Source: Sarocladium kiliense
Taxonomy: Eukaryota; Ascomycota; Sordariomycetes; Hypocreales; Sarocladiaceae
DNA: 64,000 nt
Reading direction: 5' to 3'
NCBI GenBank assembly: GCA_030734395.1
Contig: JAUZTG010000029.1
Coordinates: 6,448,001-6,512,000, forward strand
Shown here one piece after another: positions 10,118-20,814 of the stretch. The translations under genes were made by a program, and so were the position numbers. Under the pieces are notes generated by a model. That model searched no databases. It saw only the letters and a list, made by a program, of their open reading frames with translations, and was not told where the DNA came from. Position 1 is the stretch's first letter. Each line of letters opens with the position of its first letter.

Positions 10118-12588
10118 GACCAAATCCTACCTCCGGGAAGTATGTGGTGGAGGATCCATCCTGTTCGGCCGTCGACGGGTCAACGAAGGACCAAATCGAG
10201 ATGGTGGTGTTGTTGAAGTGACACAAACGTAGCGTGGAAAGAGTTGCTGAGACAAGGATGATCTTGTTGATAAATTAGAAGATGTCGACCGGGAACAAAA
10301 AGAGAGAGAGAAAGGTCTCAACCGTCTAGCATTTTGGCAGCATTTCGGTCAGCGTGACGGGACCATTGTGACTTCCATTCCTCTGGACGAGGGAGCATTG
10401 CAGGGTACCTTAGGGTAGCTACGAAGAATGAACTGAGGCCGCCGTTCAGAGGCAAGCGATGGTCAACGGAGCAAGTTGGCTTAGGGAGCTTGACTAGTGC
10501 ACTGTTCATCATGGGCGCATGATGAAATCTTCCCTTTTGGACAACAGCCTCTAAATCAGTAGTCAGGCATCGGTGGATTGACGATATCGATTGGCTGTGA
10601 TACTTGAATGAGTCCTCGCGAGCGCCGGGACGCATAGCCACACAACCAACGATAGCGATTGACATAGTGACTAAAATAGCGACTGGAATAACAGCACAGA
10701 CGGTAATTCAGATAGTTCCATGGAAAGCAAGTCAGATAGCATCTTGACTAGCAACTCCAATATCAAACCAAACTGCAGCTCAAAGAGCTGTGAACCCCTG
10801 GCTTGGCTTTGGGGTTCTTCAACCATGGCTACCCTGCGGTGGATCACCTGCTGATGGGAATAATGCGATTGGCCCGGGCATTAAGTGGGTCTTTAATTTC
10901 CTGCAGGCGCACCAGGTGCCCGCAAGCAGGTGCTCGCAGTCGCTCCAGCCGCTGCCCAGACTGATCTGCGGTTGCCGGATGCAATTCGCGTGGGACAACA
11001 TCGATTCAAGTCACCTGACTTGTGTATTCTATCTCTCCTCACGTCACTTTTGGACGAAAACGAAAGAGACTTTGCGACTCGGACCTTTGTCAAAATGCAG
11101 TGGGAACTAATACCAAGGCAATCGGCGAGCTGCTCCACGGTTCCCACCTAATGCCCGCTGAACCAGGCACAAGTGCGTCCTTCCAAGCTTGGCCTCCAAC
11201 TTGGCTGCCACCACGTCCGGCCACCCCACCAACGATGATTGGCACTCAGCTCCCCACGTCAGGAAGACGAGACTCTGACGCAGCCAGCCTCCAGCGTTCG
11301 AGACACAAATATCAGGCTGTAGCAATAGCTCCAACTTACTCTCAGCTGTGGCCGTCACCGCTCCTTTCGATGCGATTCGACTGTTCGACACTCGGACCCA
11401 GCGCCACAAAACAACACGGCATTTAACGCTGTGCTATCTGACACTGAGAGCTGAACAGCCACTTGCTGCATGAATTGGCCAGTCCTCGCACCATCATCTG
11501 GAGTCGAACCGCTTATGCTCATGCGGTAAACAGATTTGGCAACGGAACCTGTTCGTTTCCATGCGTCCTCTCTTGTACAAGTTCCTACCCTGCCACAATC
11601 AAGACCAGACTGAAGGGACAAGGACAGGTTTTCCTTCTGAAACCTTCACAAAGACTCAAAACACCCTGCGAAGGACCCGGTAGCCACTGTCGATCCCCCT
11701 CGAATCTCGCCCGAGACTACGCTGGGAACATTCTCTCCGCCAATCTCCCGCGACCCTTTAGGTCTCCATTCGGCAATCCCTCTCAACCACTCAATGCATG
11801 CCCATGTGGCCATCCTTAGCCCGCTAGACCAGGTATTGAAGGGTTCCGAACGCAGTCCCATCACGCCAATCACGTATCACTGGTGTGCCAGTCCTGGCTT
11901 GTCTCCAGTCTTCAGCTGGCCCTGTTCGGTCTCGTCGCTTGACAATAACCCTGTAATCGGACTCAGCCAAGCGTCTCTCTGCGACGTTTGGGAGAAATAT
12001 CGTCATCCATAGTCCCTTTTCCTCCTGCGAACCTGTTTCCGTCCATTTTCATCCTTTCTACCCTCCGAAATTCATCTACTTGCGAGCTTCGACACTTCCT
12101 TTTGAGGCCAGGCCTCGCGCATCCCATCTGTCTCTTACACGTCCGCTCGCTCAACCCGGCATCGTCCCGCTCTCCAACCGCCCGCAAACCTCGACCCTTG
12201 CAGTGCGCCCCTTGGCTCAGCGCTGCGAAACTGCCAACTGCGTCGCCTAAGCGCCGAGCATTTGCGCATCCGCGTTCGTACCCTTTTTGCGGCTCCGGCT
12301 CAAGCATTGTGCAGGCCCATCGCGGCGCTTCCGTTGGCCAAGAGTTATTGTCCCATTGGCTATAGCAAAGCCTTTCGCGACTTCCACCTGCAGGATCTCA
12401 ATTCCGCGTCTACTCAAACATGAGGCATGTTTCGAGATCCTACTCCATGGTTCTATAATCGAGACCCAACGAGAACAGCCGGAATACATCGCATCAATCA
12501 CCGTCATCAAACCCCAAACAGCTCTTTCGATATAAAGCAGCAACCCCATAACGCGGCCTCCGGAAGAGGCCCTTGAGATCTGTTCAGC
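10118..12588. other. Long divergent intergenic region
   Basis: About 2.5 kb between the unrecognised minus-strand gene and the CBM48-like gene. Minus-strand frames at 10127-10665 are moderately open and could hold 5' exons of the unrecognised gene, but I found no splice path that joins them convincingly. The 11.9-12.5 kb part is C/T-rich leader-like sequence. No other gene supported. Confidence 0.4.
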
Positions 12589-14681
12589 ATGGACCCGTCG
12601 ACGACCCTCGTGGCATTCTTGCTGTAAGTTTTACTGTCACCTATGTCTATGCCGATCTTTTGCACCTCGAACCCCTCCTCACTGCAATGATCTTCGATTG
12701 TCTCGAGATCGCGATTCTCTGCGATCCCCTGGCCAGGGGTCGCGCTTCCAGGTCCTGGCTCAGCTTGACGCCGTGGTGGTGGATCACTTTGGGTGTAAGT
12801 CGATGTGGCTTCCCGCCCGTAAGCGATCTACGCCTGGATTTCCCCTTCGTCTCCCACGGCTCGCTGCATCTTTGCTGCATGAGCAATTACCCGACACGTC
12901 GTCTCCCATGCTTTCTGACTGGTGCGGTTTCTCACGCATAAACCTTTTTGGCCATTGGCCAAGCGGCCCTGGCCATGCATGGTGTTGCCCCTGCAGCTGC
13001 CAGGTGGATACGTGCGCTTTGCAGCGAATGAGGCGCTGACAACGCTCGCGAATCTCACCCACCCCGAGGTTGCCCTAGCCAGCGGCTGTTTCAATCAGAC
13101 TCAGAGACAACCCTACGAGGCGCGCAGGATTGTCGATTGCCTGATATGAGCTGACACCTGGTGGATACAGTCAGACCAATCCTACGGTTCATTCAGTCTC
13201 ACTCATTGGTTCCTGGGACAACTTCACCATGCCATACGCCATGGAACGAGATGTCCGTCGCGGCCAGGGTCAGTGGAAAGGGTGTTACTCCTTTCGGAAC
13301 ATCGTCTGCGATGAGAACAACATCAGCGGTTCCCAAAACAGGAGGGATGGCGGCCTGAAGATGGGGCACACATATTACTACTACGTACGTCTCTTCCATT
13401 CTTTCTTTGATTGCTTCTCTCTTCTTCTTCCTCCTCAAGGCCCCTTGGCATCCAACTAACATCTTCCAGTACGAGGTTGATGGCTCACAAGAGATCCACG
13501 ATCCAGCCATGCCTACCACCAACGCCTGCCCTTACCTGCCGGGTCAAACTGTCAACACTCTCAACATTCCCATGGAGAGATCACTGCGTCAACGGAGCGC
13601 TTCTCTGAGCTCCATGAGGCATACAGACTTCAAGACCATAAACCCCGAGGCTAAGTACATCACTCCTCGCAGGCCACCTCCCATCCCTGCAGAGGCTGCC
13701 ACAACACGGATCTCTACTGCGCCCTCTCATGTCCGCAAAGAGTCCGTCACGCAGCGTTCATCGTCGCCAACACCTGCATGGAAGCGCCTCTTCACTCGAA
13801 GGAGTTCTCCCATGGATGGGGACCGGGGCAGAAGACCGTCAGCCTCCGAAATTCCCGAGGACCACATTGAGCGTCCGACCACGAGTCGTTCCAGCTCAAC
13901 ATCGGGGCGTTCCAGGACGTCTACACTCTCAGAGGGTACGAAATCTCGGGAGATGTCACCGGAGGCTCTGCGGCGCTTCCTGGTGGAGGATACCACCTGT
14001 GCCCCGGATTCTCGGCTCGGCGAAAAGCCTTCCTTGGTCATTCCCGAGGACATTGCAGAAGAGAATGAGGATGATCAAAACTTTGCAAACTCTGCCACCG
14101 CGACATCACCAGAAGGCCAGTCGTTGGCGACCGTACTCTCGCCACCACCATTTAAGCGATCGTGGTCGGCCGATACGCCGCCCTTGACCGTCAGCAACCT
14201 AAGCAGCCTCACTCTTGCAACTGCACGACCAGATACTGCATCACGGCGCATGGCTGACGCGATCAGTCACGCGTCTTCGATACCTCTACCCAAGCTCGAC
14301 ACCTCTTCCTCTACCCCGACCTGCTTCCTCTCGACCCCTTCGAGCATAATCTCTCCGACATCCCCTCAGTCACCGAGAGACCTCCCATCTTTCTTCGACG
14401 ACTCGAACGAGGAGGCACTATCATCATATGACGGCGAGATCTACTCGGCGCAAGCCGTTCGTGTCTCTTCGTCTCCTCAGCCATCATTCGACGCGTATAG
14501 GCTACCACGCACGAGCATCAGCCTCAAGTTTTCTATCCACTCTCCTGATGTCTTCCCTGATGATCGTCAGATGTCAATGGATGGGCACAATTTTCTCGAC
14601 AAGCCCATCGACACGGGGTTGGACAGCTTCGCTCACGAGCTGAGATGGATGGCCGAAACGATCTCCACCAGGCAGGCATGA
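12589..14681 (+). CDS. Glycogen-binding (AMPK-beta/CBM48-like) domain protein with long disordered tail
   Basis: Three exons: 12589-12623, 13171-13384 and 13470-14681 (1461 bases, 486 residues). The join is supported by frame and by a fold that appears only after splicing: MDPSTTLVAFLL then QTNPTVHSVSLIGSWDNF, KGCYSFRNIVCDE, MGHTYYYYYEVDG, HDPAMPTTNACPYLPGQ. This pattern (GSWDNF, a Trp/aromatic strand, YYEVDG, DP) is that of the glycogen-binding domain related to CBM48 found in AMPK beta subunits, spanning about residues 1-117. The remaining 370 residues are rich in Ser, Pro, Thr and Arg (SSSPTPAWKRLF, RPTTSRSSSTSG) and probably disordered and phosphorylated. The first intron is 547 bases, with a CTGAC branch site 19-23 bases before its AG. 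A glycogen-associated scaffold is the likely role; the specific function is unknown. Confidence 0.8.
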
Positions 14682-15422
14682 AACCTGCCCAGTACTGCGC
14701 CAATCAACTTTCCGTTGGTTGCTGCGCTTGCTTGAAACCATTTCATCTACTTTCGGATCTTGACAAAGCGTCTTGGTCCACTTCACAGTTTCTGATTCAC
14801 ATGCACGGCGTTCTTTTGGCATAAAGGCAAGTCCCAGTGCCACGGACTGGGAAAAGGGGTGAGGCGTCGGAAGCACCTCATAACTGGTAGAGATACCCGG
14901 CGTTCTTTGTTTTTGCTTGTATTACACCTGAATTTTCAGGATGAGAGGTGCTCACAATGATGAGTCCATGGATGTTTCCTTAGGATGGGGGTTGGGGCCG
15001 GTTGGGTTGACCGGTATGGCCAAAGCACTCTCGGTTTGAAGGACGAAGTGGCCAAGAAGATAAGATGAGAAGGACCAATGATGTTTTAACTTGAATAAGA
15101 CAATAACTTATCTTGATGGCGATGAAAGTGGCTCTTGCCGTTAACAATGTGAACCACAAGGATCTGATACACAGCCAAAGATGACTACTTTGCTGGTCGA
15201 CCGCCCTTTCAGCTCACCAACAGCGCCACCAAGGCAAGATCGATATCGTACATGTTTAGTCTAGGCTTCTTAGTTTGTCCCGACTCTTTCGCCTGCCGGC
15301 CCGCATTTTCGGAATTCATACATGGGGTTCATCATGATAATAAGTACAAGTGTTATACAACGCTTTCTGCCCCAGCTTTCCCATCACAAAACCCCAGGTT
15401 TCCGCTTTGAAAGCCATGATCT
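14682..15422. other. Convergent intergenic region
   Basis: Between the 3' ends of the CBM48-like gene and the YL1 gene. Nothing recognised beyond presumed 3' UTRs. Confidence 0.5.
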
Positions 15423-17753
15423 TTAACCAGCCACAGCAGGCGCCTCGGCCATTGTGACATCTCCAACAGCAGCAGCGGTAGCATCACCAGAAGTCTCAGG
15501 CTTCTTCTCCTCTCCTTCCGTAGCTTCTTCTTTCTTCTTCTTCTTCAGTTCTTCCTCCTCTTTCTTCCTCCTCTCTTCCTCCTCAATCTTCCTCTTCGCG
15601 GCCGGCCCCAGCGCATTGGGGTTCAAAAACCTCTCCGGCACACCTCTAGCGGCATACGTCCCCGTGCCAACCCACGCACCCAGCAACCTACTCCATTTAT
15701 AGTCTCCGCGGATGAGACGGTGGATTTCATGGTAGGCGTGGGATGTGGCGAAGGGGAGGCCGGTGGAAGGGTCGCGGTAGCGGGCGGGACGGTTGGTGAT
15801 TACGCACAGGGGGTTGGGGGTTGGTTCTATGGCTGATTAGTGATTGTTGTGAAGGGAGAATGATGATGAGGGAGTCTTACTTGAAAGTTTGGCCATCTTT
15901 TGACCGAAGAGGATCTGTGTCTGGATGGTCTTGTCCTTGATGACGTTCTCGTTGAAGTTCTGGAAGATGATGGCGTTGCGGGGTGCTTTCTCAGTTACGG
16001 CTGGGGTTGCTGTCTCGTCTGCCTGTTCAGTTTTCGGGGTTGGTAGTTCGGAGTGAGTGGTGCTGGGTGCATCTTTCATGGCTATGTCGATGTGAGGTAG
16101 GAGGGAGCCTTTTTGAGCTGGCTGTGGTGACGGGAGGGAGTCATTAATCGTGCTTTGTGCGGCGAGGACAGAGGCTGAGGATGTCGGGTCTGTGGTTGTC
16201 TCCTCAGGTGCTGCAACGACAGGTGCGGCGAGGACGGATGAGGGCTTCGATTCGGAGTCTGTAGCTGTCGTCGCTGGAGGAAGCTGTTGATCTGAAGGCT
16301 GAGGAGGATGTGCTGCAGTAGCTGATGTGTCTTCTGGCTGCTCTTGTTGGTTTGAAACCTCATCTGACTTTGGCGGGGCTGCTTCGACTTGTTCTGGTAC
16401 TGGTGTCTTCTCGGTCTCTCGCTTTACCTCTGCCAAAGGTTCTGCAGTCTCTGCTGGTGGTGGTGCTGGTGATGCCGCAGTAGACATATTCTTCGCGTCT
16501 TCTCCTTCCGACGGCTTGGTAGGTGCTGCTTTCGGTGAGCCAGACTCGGGAGGCTTGGATTCAAGATTCGCCTGAGGCGTATCTGTCCGGTTCGAACGTC
16601 CCACCCCAGGCTCTGACGCTTCTGGTGCCGCAGGTATGCTCTGCTCCGGCTCTGTCTTTTCACCATTCGCCTTCTCTGTCCCAGCTTTCTCAACATTCGC
16701 CTTCTCCGTCTCCGTGGTGGTCCCGTCCGGCTTGGGTGTTCCATCTGGCTTGGGCGCGTCCCCATCCTCTCCCTCCTTTTTCTCACCAACCCCTTTCCCC
16801 TTTGCAGGCTTCTCCCTCTTCTTTCTCACAGGCTTCTCCTCTATCTCAACATACCTCACCTGCCCCTCTCTCACCCCACTCCAGAATGTGATGACAGGGC
16901 CCTCCAACCTCCTCTCCGTCAACGCTTTCAGTTTCCTCAACCTCTCCTCCTCTCTCGCCTTCTCAGCCTCTTCCCAGCGATTCAAGCTTCCTCTGTTCCT
17001 CTGTTCTACCTTCTCTGCTTCTCGTAGCCTTTCCTCTTGTGTCATCGGTGGTTTGCGCATCGCTTCTAGCTTCGCTGCTTTCTTCTGCATCTGAGCCACT
17101 TGCTTCAGCCGTCGTGCTTCACGCTCAACCATCTGATTGTGAAGTTGCTCCTTGGACATCCGTGTCGTTGATCGTGATGATGCACGTGTGGGTAGGTCGG
17201 CTGGCGAGGGCAGCCAGGAGGCGCGTTCGGACTTCTTCTTAGGTCGTGGAGGCGGCGCTTCGGTATTGATGCGAACTTTCTTGCGAAACTTGGCGGGGAT
17301 GTGCGCGTCTTGAGCTTTGCGCTTCCTTTGTGCTGAGCGCTTCTCCTTCGCCTGCTTCTCAAGCTCCTTCTCTCCCTCGAGATCATCCGCGCCTGTGGCA
17401 TTATTATTGTCCTCCTCATCCGATGATGAGTCCATGTGAACGTCGGAGCCATCATCTCCTCCATCGCTGAAGCCTTGGTCGTTGTCGTCTTCGGCGAAGA
17501 GCAATTCGAGATCGTCGTCTGGCTCCTCGGCAGCCAACATCGACTTCATGCGGTTTCCAGCAGTCGATCGCCGCTCGCGAGCTGTGGCAAGCCATTCTAC
17601 CTGAGGCGACGCGTCGTCTGAATCACTGTCGGAGGTGTCGCTAAGGGCTGCTGCTGCGGGTGCGGGTGTTGATTGCGATGGCGACTTGGAGGGAGACGGG
17701 GAAGAAGCCTTGTCGGCGGGGGTATCGACCGGGGTTGCGGACTCGGACTCCAT
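15423..17753 (-). CDS. SWC2: YL1/Vps72 family, SWR1 complex subunit Swc2
   Basis: Histone H2A.Z-binding subunit of the SWR1 chromatin remodeller, nuclear. Exons 15881-17753 and 15423-15826, with a 54-base GT-AG intron (phase 1), give 758 residues. The YL1 N-terminal region has EWLATARERRSTAGNRM followed by acidic blocks (DDDLELLFAEDDND, SSSDEEDNNN), which in the family bind H2A.Z-H2B. Next is a basic nuclear segment (FRKKVRINTE) and a long Lys/Glu/Arg helix. About 300 residues of Pro/Glu/Thr/Ser-rich linker follow. The YL1-C domain appears after the splice: PNPLCVITNRPARYRDPSTG, LPFATSHAYHEIHRL and LLGAWVGTG. A Glu/Lys-rich tail ends the protein. Start taken as the only ATG with this N-terminus (17753). 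The linker makes it longer than yeast Swc2. Confidence 0.92.
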
Positions 17754-18158
17754 CACGGCAAGTGTTTAGGGTTGATGAAGGGAGTGATAAAACATCATCT
17801 AAGGGTCGGCAGATGCTCCAGCAACTCTGTAGTGAAGTTGAAGGTGGGATGGTGGAAGGTGGTGGTTAGGGGACCCCGATTTTTTTCTCTGGGGTACGCG
17901 ACAAGGCTGCAGGCGCGTTTGCGGTGACGACATCCCGATCCGGCACATGCAGGCAACGCAACGTGCATATGTGGATGTTCTGTTTATATGGACTCAATTC
18001 AGGAATCACTTAGAGCTTCAAAGATTATCAAAATTGTCCTTATTTTATACAATCAATCAGACTCGCTATATGCTCATGCCATGCCTCATGTCGTGTATGT
18101 CTAATCAGAGAGTAAGGCCCTCTCTCTATCCAGGGCTCTCGATGCTCAATCTGTCTAT
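17754..18158. other. Intergenic region upstream of YL1
   Basis: Between the YL1 start and the ATG15 3' end, both genes on the minus strand. It must hold the YL1 promoter and the ATG15 3' UTR; no distinct element recognised. Confidence 0.45.
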
Positions 18159-20039
18159 CTACATCTCCTCCATTTCCCAGTCATCATCATCCTCCCACTC
18201 CCACTCTTTGCAAAAGCCGAACCAATTCCGGCGAAGGCACTTGCCAGCTCCGTGACATTCGCTGGGACAAGGGGATGTAGCCGTAGCTGTTGGTGCAGAC
18301 GTGATGGGTGCTGGTGCAGCATCAGACTCGCTTGATGTCGATGTAGCTTCGTCTCGACATCCCCAGAATCGTCCAGGAGTTTCGCAGGTGGTGCTGGAGG
18401 TCGTTGAAGTAGTCGTCGTAGTCGTAGTGACCTCATCGGTTGTTGTCTTGTCCTTACAACCAAACCAGCCTGGCGTCTCGCACGTTGAAGTCGTAGATGT
18501 AGACGTCGAGGTTGTAGTAGTCTCATCTGGAGTAGTGGTCGTTGACTTGTCCAGGCAGCCCCACCATCCCGGAGTCTCGCATGTGGTAGTTCTCGTTCGC
18601 GTTCTTGATGATGTAGACTCCCCGGACGTCGTCGTGGTTTCCGTGCTGTTGCTCTCGTACATCTTCCACTGAGCACAGTCCCTGCACTCGGGTGTGAACT
18701 TGCACTCCGGCACATCGTCGTACTCGAGGAGAACATCTTTGATTACAGCTCGAATCTTGTGCGTGCCGATGCCAACTCTCCAACCTTTATCGGCAACCAC
18801 ATCATAAACACACTCTCGTCCTGTATGACAAGCAGTTTCAAGTGCGTATCCGCCATAGGAACAAGAAGCAGTGGCTCCGTTGCACGTGCCGATGTAGACA
18901 GGGTCAGCCGTGTGACCGAAATGATAAGTTGCAGTCTTGTCGCGTGTTTGTGGAGCGTTGGGATCTGATCCCGGCGGAATCGGAAGGCCAAGACGAGATG
19001 CCGCTAATGCCTCGGGGACAGCCTCAAAGGTGACCGCGGGTAGACCGTATGTGAGAGCGAGCATCGACGACACGGCACCACCAAGGGAGTGGCCGGAAAG
19101 CCAAATGGTCGCTTCGGGGTAGATCTCAGTAACGTTGGCGTATAGCTCCTTGGCCGCAGTGTAGTATCGATGCTCTTCATTGAGTGCCTCCTTGACACAT
19201 GTGTTGTTGCAGGAATAGGTACCTGTTGCACAGTCACAGACTTGATGATAAGTCCATTGTCCCTGCTGAGCACAGCAGCAGCTGAAGAAGAGGTTGTCGT
19301 TAACTTTGTCGTTCGTTGTGGTGCCGTCTCCATCAAAAACCGCCGGTGAAGTGCCCTTCAGGCCAATGACGACGGTCGAGTTGTTCTCATCGGACCAGAT
19401 ATGACCACGGAGGCCGTCGCTCTCCCACCCAAAGTCCTCTCTCCTATCATAGCCCTCGCCAACGTCTTCCCAGTCCGCGCCGTCCTCGCCCTCTACATAA
19501 GCATCAGCGGCCATGTAGGCCATGCTCAGTACGGTGTTCTTGTCTGTGATGTCGGGGACAGAAACCTCATCCGTTGTCCAAGCGGACGCATCGAGGAAGG
19601 CACTGAATCCCTGACGCCTGGACTCAGCTACCATAGGATCAACGACTGATGGCCGACGATCCCTCAACCGCTCGATCTCCTCAGGCCGGCTCTTGGCCGT
19701 GAGCAGGGGAACGGTCTGTTCAACATGATCGTCCTCGGCCACGAGGAAGACCCGCGTTTCGGTATTTATAATGTCTCGTTTCCGATGGAGGCTAGGATGT
19801 TTGTATGTGCCATGATGGTAGATGTGTCGAAGGGAGAAGGCGTGTTGGGCGGGTTTGGGAGGATGGGGGTCGGAGGGGAGTAGAGGGCCTGGCTGGAAGA
19901 CGATATCTTCGTGGAAACGTTGGCCTGAACTTTCGGTAGCAGTCGTAGAGGTGACGGCGAGGAATGACAACAATAGGCCTGCGGTGACTCGACGGGTGGA
20001 AGCGCATGGGCTGTTGTTGCTTCTCCTTCGAGGACCCAT
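18159..20039 (-). CDS. ATG15: Autophagy-related vacuolar lipase Atg15
   Basis: Class 3 lipase that breaks down membranes of autophagic bodies and MVB vesicles in the vacuole, reached through the MVB pathway. A single exon of 626 residues starts at 20039. The N-terminus has a basic stretch followed by a hydrophobic anchor (AGLLLSFLAVTSTTAT). The family marker FSLRHIYHHGTYKHPSLHR is present. The catalytic serine is in GHSLGG (Ser about 318), with DPVYIGTCNG and HKIRAVIKDVL downstream. Cys-rich CCCAQQGQWTYHQVCDC is characteristic. The C-terminus carries three Cys modules, CETPGWWGC, CETPGWFGC and CETPGRFWGC, starting near residues 487, 519 and 551 and separated by Thr/Ser-rich, probably O-glycosylated spacers. 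It ends in an acidic EWEDDDDWEMEEM. Several N-glycosylation sequons (NNST, NVT, NST). Confidence 0.95.
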   Translation of the reverse strand: MGPRRRSNNSPCASTRRVTAGLLLSFLAVTSTTATESSGQRFHEDIVFQPGPLLPSDPHPPKPAQHAFSLRHIYHHGTYKHPSLHRKRDIINTETRVFLVAEDDHVEQTVPLLTAKSRPEEIERLRDRRPSVVDPMVAESRRQGFSAFLDASAWTTDEVSVPDITDKNTVLSMAYMAADAYVEGEDGADWEDVGEGYDRREDFGWESDGLRGHIWSDENNSTVVIGLKGTSPAVFDGDGTTTNDKVNDNLFFSCCCAQQGQWTYHQVCDCATGTYSCNNTCVKEALNEEHRYYTAAKELYANVTEIYPEATIWLSGHSLGGAVSSMLALTYGLPAVTFEAVPEALAASRLGLPIPPGSDPNAPQTRDKTATYHFGHTADPVYIGTCNGATASCSYGGYALETACHTGRECVYDVVADKGWRVGIGTHKIRAVIKDVLLEYDDVPECKFTPECRDCAQWKMYESNSTETTTTSGESTSSRTRTRTTTCETPGWWGCLDKSTTTTPDETTTTSTSTSTTSTCETPGWFGCKDKTTTDEVTTTTTTTSTTSSTTCETPGRFWGCRDEATSTSSESDAAPAPITSAPTATATSPCPSECHGAGKCLRRNWFGFCKEWEWEDDDDWEMEEM

Positions 20040-20814
20040 GGTGTTGACTGTCTAGAGTGCTACCACGAGGGCACGCGGCGATAAGGCCAGGCAGATGTCA
20101 AAGTGCAGTCGAGCTTCAACGTAAAGAATAAATGAGGTCGTTCGTTTGTTGTTGTACGGGATAGAGGATGCTGCGGTCACGGTTGGGATGGCCAGAGGGG
20201 TGTTGACGTGGATGGGGTTGAAGGGTGCAGGGCGGCAGTGCTATGATAGGACGACGGTGTCGGAGATGGTGGCAGATGATGTTGTCATCGCTTCGGGGAC
20301 GGGCCTCCTCCAGTACGAGACCGCTGGAGATGGGGAACGGGGCACGCGGACACCGCTGTGGATGCCTCGCCAGTGGGTGTAGGGGACTTGCATAGCGGCC
20401 TTGAATCCCGCCCCAACAATCAACAACAGCGCATGTGACCACTGTCGTTACGTTAGCCTCCAGCAGCATCGCCCAGGCATCAGTCACGCGTGATGGAAGA
20501 GTCTCAGCCACACCTGGGTCACCAGCCACATTGCCGTTGCCTAACCAGCCACTTCCTCTCCTGTGGCTCAGCAAGCTCTTGTGGCGTCTCGCGTGTCCCT
20601 CAACGCGCTCATTCACGCGCTGAGATTTAATTGATCCGCCACTGAAGCGAAGCTCCCCGAAGCTGCACCACTACGAAAGGCATTCCGTCCTCTAAAGCAG
20701 CCAGCCTCCCCATCCCATCGCCAACAATCGCTGCTTCGCCTGCACACACAAGGACCGTCGCATATTCAACACCATCTTGCACAAGCTCCTTGCTGTGCTT
20801 GCGAACCGCTCAAG
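20040..20814. promoter_or_regulatory. Shared upstream region of ATG15 and POB3
   Basis: Divergent spacer of 775 bases that must hold both promoters. No individual site identified; the POB3 side is C-rich leader-like sequence. Confidence 0.45.
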
